A stretch of DNA of 6,785 nucleotides from Ferruginibacter sp. (GCA_018057635.1 JAGPDJ010000136.1:1-6785), one strand, 5' to 3'. Shown: positions 1 through 6,009, counted from the first letter of the stretch. The notes: generated from the sequence alone by a model not told the origin. Program-made: numbers and translations.

Positions 1-315
1 GTCAGGCTCCGGGAACTATATATATCTATCCGTATGATTCAGAATATCATAAATGGCTTGCCCGAATCTGCACTGGTTACAGAAACAAAAGCATTTCCTG
101 ATGGTGAAGCAGTAGTAAGGCTGGAAGCGCCAAGGGGAGAACTTTTCTATTATGCCAAGGGGAATAAAACACAAATGCTGGAACGGCTGAAAATCAAGGC
201 TCCTACTTTTTCAAATGTGGCAGCCATGGTTGAAGCGTTTACAGGCAATGAGTATGGAAGTGTTCCGGCTATTATTGCTTCTTACGATCCTTGCCTGTCA
301 TGCACATCGAGGTAA
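1..315 (+). CDS. Group 4 [NiFe]-hydrogenase large subunit, C-terminal part (partial)
   Basis: The frame is open from the first base, so this is the last 104 residues of a longer protein whose start lies upstream. The end reads DPCLSCTSR and then stops. The DPCxxCxxR motif is the distal pair of nickel-binding cysteines (codons at 292-294 and 301-303) of [NiFe]-hydrogenase large subunits. The preceding segment, with EAPRGELFYYAKG and the KIKAPTFSN stretch, matches the Ech/HycE/HyfG (group 4, NuoD-related) branch rather than uptake hydrogenases. The family holds the H2-forming NiFe site in a membrane-bound complex that takes electrons from ferredoxin or formate. The protein ends on the Arg where maturation proteases normally cut, so there is no cleavable C-terminal peptide. 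A ferredoxin-like subunit follows after 34 bases, then hypA, consistent with a hydrogenase operon. The CxxC argues against the metal-free hydrogenase-related complexes and complex I NuoD. The exact subgroup cannot be set from this fragment. Confidence 0.9.
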   Translation, partial: VRLRELYISIRMIQNIINGLPESALVTETKAFPDGEAVVRLEAPRGELFYYAKGNKTQMLERLKIKAPTFSNVAAMVEAFTGNEYGSVPAIIASYDPCLSCTSR

Positions 316-349
316 ATGATTTTTTTGGTATTGATAAATTTTTTAATAA

Positions 350-817
350 ATGAAAACATTCTTTAAAGCAATTGGTAATTTATTCCGCAAACCGGTTACT
401 ATAAAATATCCTTATGAGAAAACATTTATTCCCGATGATTACCGCGGTTTGATTGGTTTTGATGAAAACCTTTGTATCTGGTGCAGGCGTTGCGAAATGG
501 TTTGTCCGCCCGGTGCCATCGTTTTTTCACAGGATATGGAAGGGAAACAAACCTATCACTTTAACCGGGCTGTTTGTATCTATTGTGCAGAATGTGTTCG
601 GGCTTGCCCGAAAGAAGGAGCTATTTTTCAAACCAATGAACCGGCCGGTTTTGCCCTTAAAGAAGAGAATATCAATAATGGGTGGAATAAACTTTTTGAT
701 GATGCTATTAAAAGCCGTGCTGCTTATGCTGCTGAAAAGAAAAGGCTTGCCGCAGAAAAAGCAACGGCAGAAAAAAAGGAAGTTTCAAATAATGGCACAG
801 CATCAACAGAACAATAA
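350..817 (+). CDS. Hydrogenase 2x[4Fe-4S] ferredoxin-like subunit (EchF/HycF/NuoI type)
   Basis: This 155-residue protein has two classic CxxCxxCxxxC cluster motifs: Cys42/45/48/52 (CIWCRRCEMVC) and Cys76/79/82/86 (CIYCAECVRAC), each followed by Pro. The N-terminal stretch LFRKPVTIKYP and the 'RGLIGFD' lead-in are typical of EchF/HycF/HyfH and NuoI subunits, which pass electrons between soluble ferredoxin and the small subunit of the hydrogenase. It therefore probably sits on the cytoplasmic arm of the membrane complex. It lies 34 bases after the large-subunit gene on the same strand. The C-terminal tail from about residue 118 is a Lys/Ala/Glu-rich, probably helical or disordered extension beyond the cluster domain. 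The start ATG is preceded by an A/T-rich leader with no clear Shine-Dalgarno site, as is usual in Bacteroidota. A complex I NuoI is the main alternative, made less likely by the hydrogenase CxxC gene before it and hypA after it. Confidence 0.88.
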   Translation: MKTFFKAIGNLFRKPVTIKYPYEKTFIPDDYRGLIGFDENLCIWCRRCEMVCPPGAIVFSQDMEGKQTYHFNRAVCIYCAECVRACPKEGAIFQTNEPAGFALKEENINNGWNKLFDDAIKSRAAYAAEKKRLAAEKATAEKKEVSNNGTASTEQ

Positions 818-837
818 AGAAATATTATTATTTCAAT

Positions 838-1182
838 ATGCATGAACTTTCCATAGCCCATTCCATTTTATCCATCGCAGAAAAAGCAGCAGCTGCAAAT
901 AACAACGGCGTTGTAACGGCAGTCGGTTTACAGATTGGCGAATTAAGTGGTATTGAAACCGATTCACTTGAATTCGCTTTTTCGGTAATTCGTGATGGTA
1001 CCCGTCTTCAACAGGCGGCTTTGAACATTGAAATGATAAAAGGGGAAGCGCAGTGCCTGGATTGTAAACATATTTTCCCTTTAAGTAATTATGCTGTATT
1101 GTGCCCGATATGTAGCAGCAACGCTGTAAAGATCCTGAAAGGAAAAGAGATGAAAGTGGTAAACATTACCATGGAAGACTGA
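838..1182 (+). CDS. hypA: Hydrogenase nickel incorporation protein HypA
   Basis: HypA is a small cytoplasmic metallochaperone that, with the GTPase HypB, delivers nickel to the precursor of the [NiFe]-hydrogenase large subunit. The 114-residue length is normal for the family. The invariant N-terminal Met-His-Glu (MHELSIA), whose His2 and Glu3 help bind nickel, is present, so the start at 838 is firm. The structural zinc site is formed by two CxxC pairs, Cys73/Cys76 (CLDC) and Cys89/Cys92 (CPIC). The gene starts 20 bases after the ferredoxin-like subunit and probably shares its transcript. HypB and the other Hyp proteins are not in this window and must be encoded elsewhere. The stop codon TGA overlaps by one base a possible small downstream frame. 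Confidence 0.95.
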   Translation: MHELSIAHSILSIAEKAAAANNNGVVTAVGLQIGELSGIETDSLEFAFSVIRDGTRLQQAALNIEMIKGEAQCLDCKHIFPLSNYAVLCPICSSNAVKILKGKEMKVVNITMED

Positions 1183-1358
1183 TGCTTCTGGAAAATGTAA
1201 TCTTATTATATAGCCTTGTTCTGTTCCTGGGAATTCTGAATTTGGTAAGTAATTACCTAAGAATAGTTGTTTTCCATACTGCAATCCGTCTACTGATAAT
1301 AATCATATTCTTTCATGATCCTCTTTATAAAATCATAACCCTTATTTTTCGAAATTAG
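1182..1358 (+). CDS. Possible small hydrophobic (membrane) protein, 58 aa, unrecognised
   Basis: The first base of this frame is the last base of the hypA stop codon (TGATG arrangement), a layout often linked to translational coupling. GGAAGA lies about 5 bases upstream of the ATG. The 58 codons encode a strikingly hydrophobic product. Residues about 6-22 (VILLYSLVLFLGILNLV) and 28-44 (rich in Ile/Leu/Phe) could be two membrane helices, joined by a short SNYLR turn and followed by a Lys/Arg-containing tail. I do not recognise the family. It might be an accessory membrane subunit of the hydrogenase complex, the remnant of a larger membrane protein, or only a chance frame in AT-rich intergenic DNA, because Ile/Leu/Phe codons are favoured by such composition. 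Otherwise the 204 bases between hypA and korD hold no gene. Confidence 0.35.
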   Translation: MLLENVILLYSLVLFLGILNLVSNYLRIVVFHTAIRLLIIIIFFHDPLYKIITLIFRN

Positions 1359-1386
1359 CATATAGCTTGATCATAAAAACCGGGCC

Positions 1387-1716
1387 ATGGAAGAAAAAAA
1401 TAATAACACGGCGGTCAAAGAAAGGAAAGTAAAAGGAAAGGTTGAGATCGATATTCAGAAATGCAAGGGTTGCGAATTGTGTACTGTAGCATGTAAAGAA
1501 CATGCATTGACTTTATCAGATACCATTAACATCAAGGGTTACCGTTACATCATTGCCAACAATGATGTTTGTACCGGTTGTGTGAATTGTGCACTCGTAT
1601 GCCCGGATGCAGTGATAACTGTTTACCGTACTCATCCCACCAAAAAACCGGTTGATATAACACCTGCTGATATCCGTGATCAGTTACAGGCAATAGCAGA
1701 ACCGGGAAAAAAGTAA
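1387..1716 (+). CDS. korD: 2-oxoacid:ferredoxin oxidoreductase delta subunit (2x[4Fe-4S] ferredoxin)
   Basis: This 109-residue ferredoxin-type protein has two CxxCxxCxxxC motifs, Cys26/29/32/36 (CKGCELCTVAC) and Cys62/65/68/72 (CTGCVNCALVC). They should bind two [4Fe-4S] clusters that carry electrons from the catalytic subunits to free ferredoxin. The first 18 residues are charged and low in complexity (Glu/Lys/Asn), and the conserved domain begins near 'KVEIDIQKC'. The alpha subunit gene starts 4 bases after its stop and beta and gamma follow, so it is read as the delta subunit of the same enzyme rather than a stand-alone ferredoxin. It opens the kor block after a 204-base spacer, so the block may have its own promoter. 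I could not find a convincing TTTG/TAnnTTTG pair there. Confidence 0.9.
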   Translation: MEEKNNNTAVKERKVKGKVEIDIQKCKGCELCTVACKEHALTLSDTINIKGYRYIIANNDVCTGCVNCALVCPDAVITVYRTHPTKKPVDITPADIRDQLQAIAEPGKK

Positions 1717-1720
1717 CAAT

Positions 1721-2794
1721 ATGCTTGAAACTAAATTAATGAAAGGAAATGAAGCCATGGCAGAAGCTGCTATACAGGCAGGCTGCGATGCTTATTTCGG
1801 TTATCCCATTACCCCGCAATCGGAAGTGTTGGAATACCTTGCCCGTGAGATGCCAAAACATAACAGGGTAGTGATGCAGGCAGAAAGTGAGATCGCTTCT
1901 ATTAATATGGTTTATGGTGCTGCCGGTGCAGGTTTCAGGGCCATGACCAGTTCTTCATCACCGGGAATCAGCCTGATGCTGGAAGGAATCTCTTACCTCG
2001 CAGGTGCAGAATTACCCTGCCTGATCGTAAACGTGAACCGGGCTGGTCCGGGATTGGGAACGATACAACCCGGACAGGGAGATTATTTTCAATCTGTAAA
2101 GGGTGGTGGACATGGTGATTACCACCTCATAGTTTTGGCTCCGGCTTCTGTGCAGGAAATGGCAGATTTCGTTTACCTTGGTTTCGACCTGGCAGATAAA
2201 TACCGTAATCCTGTGTTGATCTTATCAGACGGGGCCATCGGGCAGATGATGGAGAAAGTTCAATTTAAACCCTACACGAGGCCGTTAGTTGACAAATCAT
2301 CCTGGGCAACCACCGGCAAGCCAGCAGGGCGTGAACGTAATTACATCACTTCCTTATTCATTCAACCAGAAAAAATGGAACAGCATAACCTGAAGCTGGA
2401 AGCGAAATTCCAGGAGATCAGGGATACTGAAGTGCGTTTTGAAGAGTATAATACTACCGATGCTGAATATATTTTTGTGGCTTATGGTTTAAGTGCAAGG
2501 ATTTGCCAGAAAGCCATGGACCTTGCCAGGGACAAAGGCCTGAAAGTTGGTTTGCTAAGACCCATTACTTTGTATCCATATCCGTATGATCGTTTATTGG
2601 AACTGGCAGACCAGGTGAAAATGATGCTTTGTGTAGAACTCAACAGCGGACAAATGGTAGAAGACGTTCAATTGGCAGTAAAAGGAAAAATACCTGTTAC
2701 ATTTTTTGGAAAAATGGGCGGTATGATGCCAACCCCGGAAGAAATATTACATCATTTGGAAAATTTAATACAGCCATATTATGCAAACGGATGA
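1721..2794 (+). CDS. korA: 2-oxoacid:ferredoxin oxidoreductase alpha subunit (KorA / VorB-like)
   Basis: This is the catalytic alpha subunit of a CoA-dependent 2-oxoacid:ferredoxin oxidoreductase, which converts a 2-oxoacid plus CoA to acyl-CoA, CO2 and reduced ferredoxin in the cytoplasm. Its 357 residues fit the family. The pyrimidine-binding domain starts with the hallmark GYPITPQSE (27-35). It continues with the acidic Glu-containing QAESEIAS (53-60), which probably includes the glutamate that activates thiamine diphosphate, and the TSSSSPGISLM region (76-86). The second domain has LLRPITLYPYP (278-288) and VELNSGQMVEDV (305-316). The central WATTGKPAGRE segment is typical of the VorB/KorA branch. 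Substrate choice (2-oxoglutarate versus branched-chain 2-oxoacids) cannot be decided by eye, so the symbol is provisional. The 3' end overlaps the beta subunit start by 14 bases. Confidence 0.92.
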   Translation: MLETKLMKGNEAMAEAAIQAGCDAYFGYPITPQSEVLEYLAREMPKHNRVVMQAESEIASINMVYGAAGAGFRAMTSSSSPGISLMLEGISYLAGAELPCLIVNVNRAGPGLGTIQPGQGDYFQSVKGGGHGDYHLIVLAPASVQEMADFVYLGFDLADKYRNPVLILSDGAIGQMMEKVQFKPYTRPLVDKSSWATTGKPAGRERNYITSLFIQPEKMEQHNLKLEAKFQEIRDTEVRFEEYNTTDAEYIFVAYGLSARICQKAMDLARDKGLKVGLLRPITLYPYPYDRLLELADQVKMMLCVELNSGQMVEDVQLAVKGKIPVTFFGKMGGMMPTPEEILHHLENLIQPYYANG

Positions 2795-3623
2795 ACATGT
2801 ATTACCCGAAACGGCATTGGAAGTAAAAGCGCCGGTTTGTGGTGCTGATGAATATGAAATGGTTTACCACAGGCCCGAAACGATGGTGGATGTGAATATG
2901 CATTATTGTCCGGGTTGTGCGCATAGCCTGGTGCATAAGCTGATTATGGAAGTAGTGGAAGAATTAGGTATACAGGAACAAACCATTGGTATTGCTCCTG
3001 TAGGCTGTTCAGTGTTTGCATATGATTACATGAATATTGATATGCAGGAAGCGGCACATGGAAGGGCTTGCGCCGTTGCTACAGCTATCAAAAGGCTGAT
3101 GCCGGATAAATATGTATTTACCTACCAGGGTGATGGTGACCTGGCTGCTATCGGTATCGCAGAAACGCTGCATGCCATCAACCGTGGAGAAAACATCCTG
3201 ATCGTTTTTATGAACAACGCTGTTTATGGAATGACAAGCGGACAAATGGCTCCTACCACGCTGGCAGGAATGAGAACCACTACCAGCCCTGATGGCCGTG
3301 ATGCCAGTTATTATGGTGCACCTATTAAAATTGCAGAACTGATGGCCCAGTTGCCCGGTTCTTTTTATGTTACCCGGCAGGCTGTGAACAGCGCCAATGC
3401 TGTAAGGAGGGCAAAAAAAGCTTTGCTTAATGCATTTAAATACCAGCAATTGCACAAGGGTACCTGCCTCGTTGAAATTATAGGCAATTGCCCTTCCAAC
3501 TGGAAAATGACCCCATTGGAAGCATCAAAATTCATTGATGAGGAAATGGTGAAAACATTTCCATTAGGTGATATTAAAATTCCGGATGCAAATGAAATTA
3601 AAAAATTAATGGAGGAAAAATAA
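2781..3623 (+). CDS. korB: 2-oxoacid:ferredoxin oxidoreductase beta subunit (TPP-binding)
   Basis: The beta subunit binds thiamine diphosphate and one [4Fe-4S] cluster. The TPP/Mg signature is GDGD (117-120) followed by the Asn pair at 145-146 (FMNNAVYGMTSGQ). Candidate cluster ligands are Cys43 and Cys46 (HYCPGCAHS), Cys76 (PVGCSVF) and Cys237 (GNCPSNW), the pattern expected for KorB/VorA-type subunits. At 280 residues it is of normal size. The chosen ATG overlaps korA by 14 bases, which suggests coupled translation. It gives about 26 residues before the usual family start, so Met27 (codon at 2859, MVYHRPETM) is a real alternative start. It sits between alpha and gamma in one compact block and forms the active site together with KorA. 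Confidence 0.92.
   Translation: MQTDEHVLPETALEVKAPVCGADEYEMVYHRPETMVDVNMHYCPGCAHSLVHKLIMEVVEELGIQEQTIGIAPVGCSVFAYDYMNIDMQEAAHGRACAVATAIKRLMPDKYVFTYQGDGDLAAIGIAETLHAINRGENILIVFMNNAVYGMTSGQMAPTTLAGMRTTTSPDGRDASYYGAPIKIAELMAQLPGSFYVTRQAVNSANAVRRAKKALLNAFKYQQLHKGTCLVEIIGNCPSNWKMTPLEASKFIDEEMVKTFPLGDIKIPDANEIKKLMEEK
3611..3616 (+). promoter_or_regulatory. Shine-Dalgarno-like site for korC
   Basis: GGAGGA lies in the last codons of korB, ending about 9 bases before the korC ATG. Strong sites like this are uncommon ahead of the other genes in this window. It supports the start at 3626, although many Bacteroidota genes do not rely on such sites and the match may be incidental to the Met-Glu-Glu codons. 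Confidence 0.4.
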
Positions 3624-3625
3624 TC

Positions 3626-4186
3626 ATGTTAGAAGAACTCATCGTTGCAGGATTTGGCGGACAAGGCGTTTTGTCGCTCGGTATGACACTTGCCTATGCA
3701 GGCATGATTGAAGAAAAGGAAATATCCTGGATGCCATCTTATGGCCCGGAAATGAGGGGAGGCACTGCTAATTGCATAACCATACTCTCAGATAAAAAGA
3801 TCAGTTCACCCATCATTTCATTGTTTGATTCGGCCATTGTTTTAAATCAGCCGTCAATGGACAAATTTGCGGCCAGGGTAAAACCCGGCGGATTGCTGCT
3901 ATATGAATCAGGTAATATTTTCAAACCCTTAGAAAGAACAGATATCGACATTGTTGGCATACCAGCAACAACCGAAGCATTGCTGATGAAGAATGCGAAG
4001 ATCATGAACATGATCATGCTGGGAGCTTATTTAAAACTGAAGCCGGTTGTAAAACCCGGATCAATTTTGCTTGCATTGGAAAAAGTGCTGCCGGAAAAAT
4101 ACCACTACCTGCTTGAAATTAATAAGCAGGCTTTAGATAAAGGTGCATCAATGGCCATGCAGCAACCTGAGAATACTGTTGCGTGA
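3626..4186 (+). CDS. korC: 2-oxoacid:ferredoxin oxidoreductase gamma subunit
   Basis: This 186-residue protein is the gamma subunit of the same 2-oxoacid:ferredoxin oxidoreductase. The family signature is clear: the glycine-rich GFGGQGV (9-15) near the N-terminus and SYGPEMRGGTANC (38-50). These residues belong to the gamma domain that, in related enzymes, contributes to CoA handling. The length is normal for a separate gamma subunit. It begins 2 bases after the korB stop, behind a GGAGGA motif. It completes the D-A-B-C set, so all subunits needed for an active enzyme are present and apparently intact. Downstream is a non-coding stretch with inverted repeats, and no further oxidoreductase gene follows. 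Confidence 0.92.
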   Translation: MLEELIVAGFGGQGVLSLGMTLAYAGMIEEKEISWMPSYGPEMRGGTANCITILSDKKISSPIISLFDSAIVLNQPSMDKFAARVKPGGLLLYESGNIFKPLERTDIDIVGIPATTEALLMKNAKIMNMIMLGAYLKLKPVVKPGSILLALEKVLPEKYHYLLEINKQALDKGASMAMQQPENTVA

Positions 4187-4203
4187 TTTTTATTTTTCTT
4201 CTT

Positions 4204-4251
4204 ATTGTTTCGCACACGAACCAAAGAAGCTATCGTAGCACGCGAAACAAT
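4204..4251. repeat. Perfect 10-bp inverted repeat with nested hairpin after korC
   Basis: ATTGTTTCGC (4204-4213) is exactly complementary to GCGAAACAAT (4242-4251), enclosing 28 bases. Inside lies a smaller hairpin, GCTA-TCG-TAGC (4229-4239). The stem is not followed by a T run, so it is not a classical intrinsic terminator, although it could act as a 3'-end stabilising structure of the kor transcript. A protein-binding site or a dispersed genomic repeat are alternatives. The function is unknown. Confidence 0.55.
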
Positions 4252-4261
4252 GTTCCTTACT

Positions 4262-4275
4262 CAGTTGCTCAACTG
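4262..4275. repeat. Short palindrome upstream of pdxH
   Basis: CAGTTG-CT-CAACTG is a perfect 6-bp inverted repeat with a 2-base centre, about 45-55 bases before the candidate pdxH -7 element. It might be an operator half-site pair or part of the folded spacer described just upstream. In addition, TCGTAGCA (4233-4240) pairs with TGCTTACGA (4274-4282) apart from one bulged base, so an alternative larger fold would enclose this palindrome. Confidence 0.4.
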
Positions 4276-4318
4276 CTTACGACAGCCAAACCCATTAACT
4301 TATCCATACATATTGTTT

Positions 4319-4326
4319 TATCTTTG
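4319..4326 (+). promoter_or_regulatory. Candidate Bacteroidota -7 promoter element for pdxH
   Basis: TATCTTTG matches the Bacteroidota -7 consensus TAnnTTTG exactly and lies 18 bases before the pdxH ATG at 4345. No good TTTG/TTG -33 box was found 17-23 bases upstream, so the call rests on the -7 match and its position. If real, transcription would begin just before 4345, ruling out any translation start further upstream. Confidence 0.42.
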
Positions 4327-4344
4327 CTTTGTAAATCATACATC

Positions 4345-4992
4345 ATGACACCCGAAGAACTGGCCAGTTTAAGAAAAGACTATACAATGAATGCCCTCAA
4401 TGAAGCGGATATGGCAGCAACTCCCATTTTGCAATTTGAAAAGTGGTGGCGTGATGCAGAGATGAGCCAGATAACAGAAATGAATGCAATGACGCTGGCA
4501 ACAACTGCACATGATGGTATGGTAGATGCCAGGACGGTTTTGATAAAGGCTTTTGATGAAAAAGGTTTTGTTTTTTTTACCAACTATAACAGTTCTAAAA
4601 GTTCGCAGCTTGAATTCAATTCAAATTGTTGTTTATTATTTTTCTGGAAAGAACTGGAACGGCAGGTACGCATTAACGGTATAGCTGAAAAGATATCAAC
4701 TAAGGAAAGTATTGAGTATTTCGACAGCCGCCCCGATGGCAGTAAGATAGGTGCCTGGGCATCACCGCAAAGCATGGTGGTGGCAGGAAAAACCTGGCTG
4801 AAAGAAACATTTGAATACTATGCAGAACGATTCAAACATGGTCATATACCAAAACCGCCACATTGGGGTGGTTATCGCGTAAAGCCCATACGGGTTGAAT
4901 TCTGGCAGGGGCGACCCAGCCGCATGCACGACAGGATTTTGTATACAGAAACTGAAGCCGGAATATGGATGCACGAAAGATTAGCTCCTTAA
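4345..4992 (+). CDS. pdxH: Pyridoxamine 5'-phosphate oxidase
   Basis: PdxH is the FMN-dependent cytoplasmic enzyme that oxidises pyridoxine or pyridoxamine 5'-phosphate to pyridoxal 5'-phosphate, the last step of B6 synthesis and salvage. From the ATG at 4345 the protein has 215 residues, the usual size. Family features in order are: N-terminal LRKDYTMNALNEAD; the FMN region RTVLIK (63-68) and FFTN (77-80); the LERQVRI strand (104-110); and YFDSRPDGSKIGAWAS (125-140), carrying Tyr125, Arg129 and Ser133 equivalents of the phosphate-binding residues. WGGYRV (174-179), SRMHDR (192-197, with Arg193 and His195) and the signature ending RLAP follow. The same frame stays open upstream to 4183, but those 54 extra residues cover the inverted-repeat spacer and the candidate promoter and do not resemble PdxH, so 4345 is preferred. 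It appears to be a single-gene unit, unrelated to the kor block before it. Confidence 0.95.
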   Translation: MTPEELASLRKDYTMNALNEADMAATPILQFEKWWRDAEMSQITEMNAMTLATTAHDGMVDARTVLIKAFDEKGFVFFTNYNSSKSSQLEFNSNCCLLFFWKELERQVRINGIAEKISTKESIEYFDSRPDGSKIGAWASPQSMVVAGKTWLKETFEYYAERFKHGHIPKPPHWGGYRVKPIRVEFWQGRPSRMHDRILYTETEAGIWMHERLAP

Positions 4993-5033
4993 TTTTTGTG
5001 TTTAACAGATACAAGTATTAAATTTTTTGCACG

Positions 5034-5051
5034 ATACAGTATTGACTGTAT
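5034..5051. terminator. Possible hairpin terminator between convergent genes
   Basis: ATACAGT-ATTG-ACTGTAT is a perfect 7-bp stem with a 4-base loop in the 69-base gap between the convergent pdxH and hydrolase genes. For the + strand it is followed by TTCTTC, a weak T-rich tail. On the - strand there is no U tract. The place suits a shared terminator, but the stem is AT-rich and weak. Confidence 0.4.
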
Positions 5052-5061
5052 TTCTTCACTG

Positions 5062-5988
5062 CTATCTTGTCCATTTTGCAACACTTTCAATGAACAATGT
5101 TTGCTGATCTATAAAAACACTGTGTGAACAATTTTCTAAATAAAGAAAGTTGCTTTCACCCAGCATAGTTGCCAGTTTTGATGTTTGTTGTTCAGAATAC
5201 AGCCCGTCTTCTTTTCCATAAATACCATGAATACTGACTTTCTTTTTTATTAAACTATTTATGGTGGTTGTTAAATCAAGTGTTGTGTAATGTTCGTTTT
5301 TCCAAAACTTTGAAGGCGGAACTGTCGTCATCTGGTATGTAAATTTAACCAATGAGTCTTTTTGCATGCGCTTATAAATCTGTTTGGCTTCATCCGATAA
5401 TTTTTTAGGCGAATAAAAACCATTTTGCATGGCATGTCCAAAACAATAAGTACTATAATCTAAGGAAGCAGTATCAATGGCTTGAAGCATATTGATATAA
5501 TTCAGATTGATGCTGTCTTTTTTCTTAATATATATATCTTTTGAACGGCTGATGATATTCCGATAAGTTTCCTGTAACGAAACAGGAGCGCCCACAAGGA
5601 ACAGGTTGCTGACTTTGCCCGGATATTTTTCAGCAAAAAGTACAGCAGCCATACCGCCGAAACTATGCCCGATCAGCGATGCTCTCGTGATGGAATATTT
5701 TTCATAGATATTATTAAGATCATTAAATGTTTCCGCGAAAGTATAGGAAGCATTTGAATCTTTAGAACGGCCTTCACCCCGCCTGTCGTACACGATCACA
5801 AAATAGCCGCTGTCTGCCAGTCGTTGTGCTGTAGTTATTTCAAATGCAGCACTGTTATATCCCGGTCCGCCATGTAAAAATATAACAGGTTTTGATGTTG
5901 GGTCACCAAATGATTTGAGGTAGAGACTTTGTCCGGAAGTTATATTGGTTATAACGAGTAAGCATAATGTTTTTAATAATCTTATCAT
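5062..5988 (-). CDS. Exported alpha/beta hydrolase, proline-iminopeptidase-like
   Basis: This 308-residue alpha/beta-fold hydrolase has the complete catalytic layout. The oxyanion-hole motif HGGPG (39-43) is typical of the prolyl aminopeptidase (peptidase family S33) group. YDRRGEGRS (67-75) follows, then the nucleophile elbow GHSFGG (107-112, Ser109), an acid in GKEDG (258-262, probably Asp261) and the histidine in NCSHS (His289). Residues 140-230 form a helical lid-like insertion rich in Lys/Tyr. The N-terminus (MIRLLK, a short hydrophobic stretch, then TSGQS) looks like a signal peptide cut near residue 19, so the enzyme is probably periplasmic or secreted. Its substrate cannot be told from sequence: it could be a peptidase, esterase or other hydrolase. 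It lies 55 bases downstream of the DUF1801 gene on the same strand and converges on pdxH. Confidence 0.85.
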   Translation of the reverse strand: MIRLLKTLCLLVITNITSGQSLYLKSFGDPTSKPVIFLHGGPGYNSAAFEITTAQRLADSGYFVIVYDRRGEGRSKDSNASYTFAETFNDLNNIYEKYSITRASLIGHSFGGMAAVLFAEKYPGKVSNLFLVGAPVSLQETYRNIISRSKDIYIKKKDSINLNYINMLQAIDTASLDYSTYCFGHAMQNGFYSPKKLSDEAKQIYKRMQKDSLVKFTYQMTTVPPSKFWKNEHYTTLDLTTTINSLIKKKVSIHGIYGKEDGLYSEQQTSKLATMLGESNFLYLENCSHSVFIDQQTLFIESVAKWTR

Positions 5989-6009
5989 GTGTATGTTTGA
6001 ATTAACTGC

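Noticed and set aside
350..817. Complex I subunit NuoI
   Set aside because: The sequence is related, but the preceding gene ends in a nickel-binding CxxC and hypA follows, which points to a hydrogenase rather than NADH dehydrogenase.
453..845. 130-codon open frame on the + strand
   Set aside because: It overlaps the two-cluster ferredoxin gene in another frame, shows no family features, and its Met/Lys/Phe-rich product is what a shifted reading of that gene gives.
1244..1257. GGTAA-GTAA-TTACC hairpin after hypA as a terminator
   Set aside because: The stem is only 5 bp, AT-rich and not followed by a T tract, so it is no better than chance.
3009..3455. 148-codon open frame on the - strand
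   Set aside because: It is fully antisense to korB, whose TPP and cluster motifs are intact. The His/Cys/Ser-rich product resembles no family.
5992..5999. TATGTTTG, an exact + strand TAnnTTTG match
   Set aside because: Neither of the genes just downstream is on the + strand (both flanking genes are - strand), so it is most likely a chance match.
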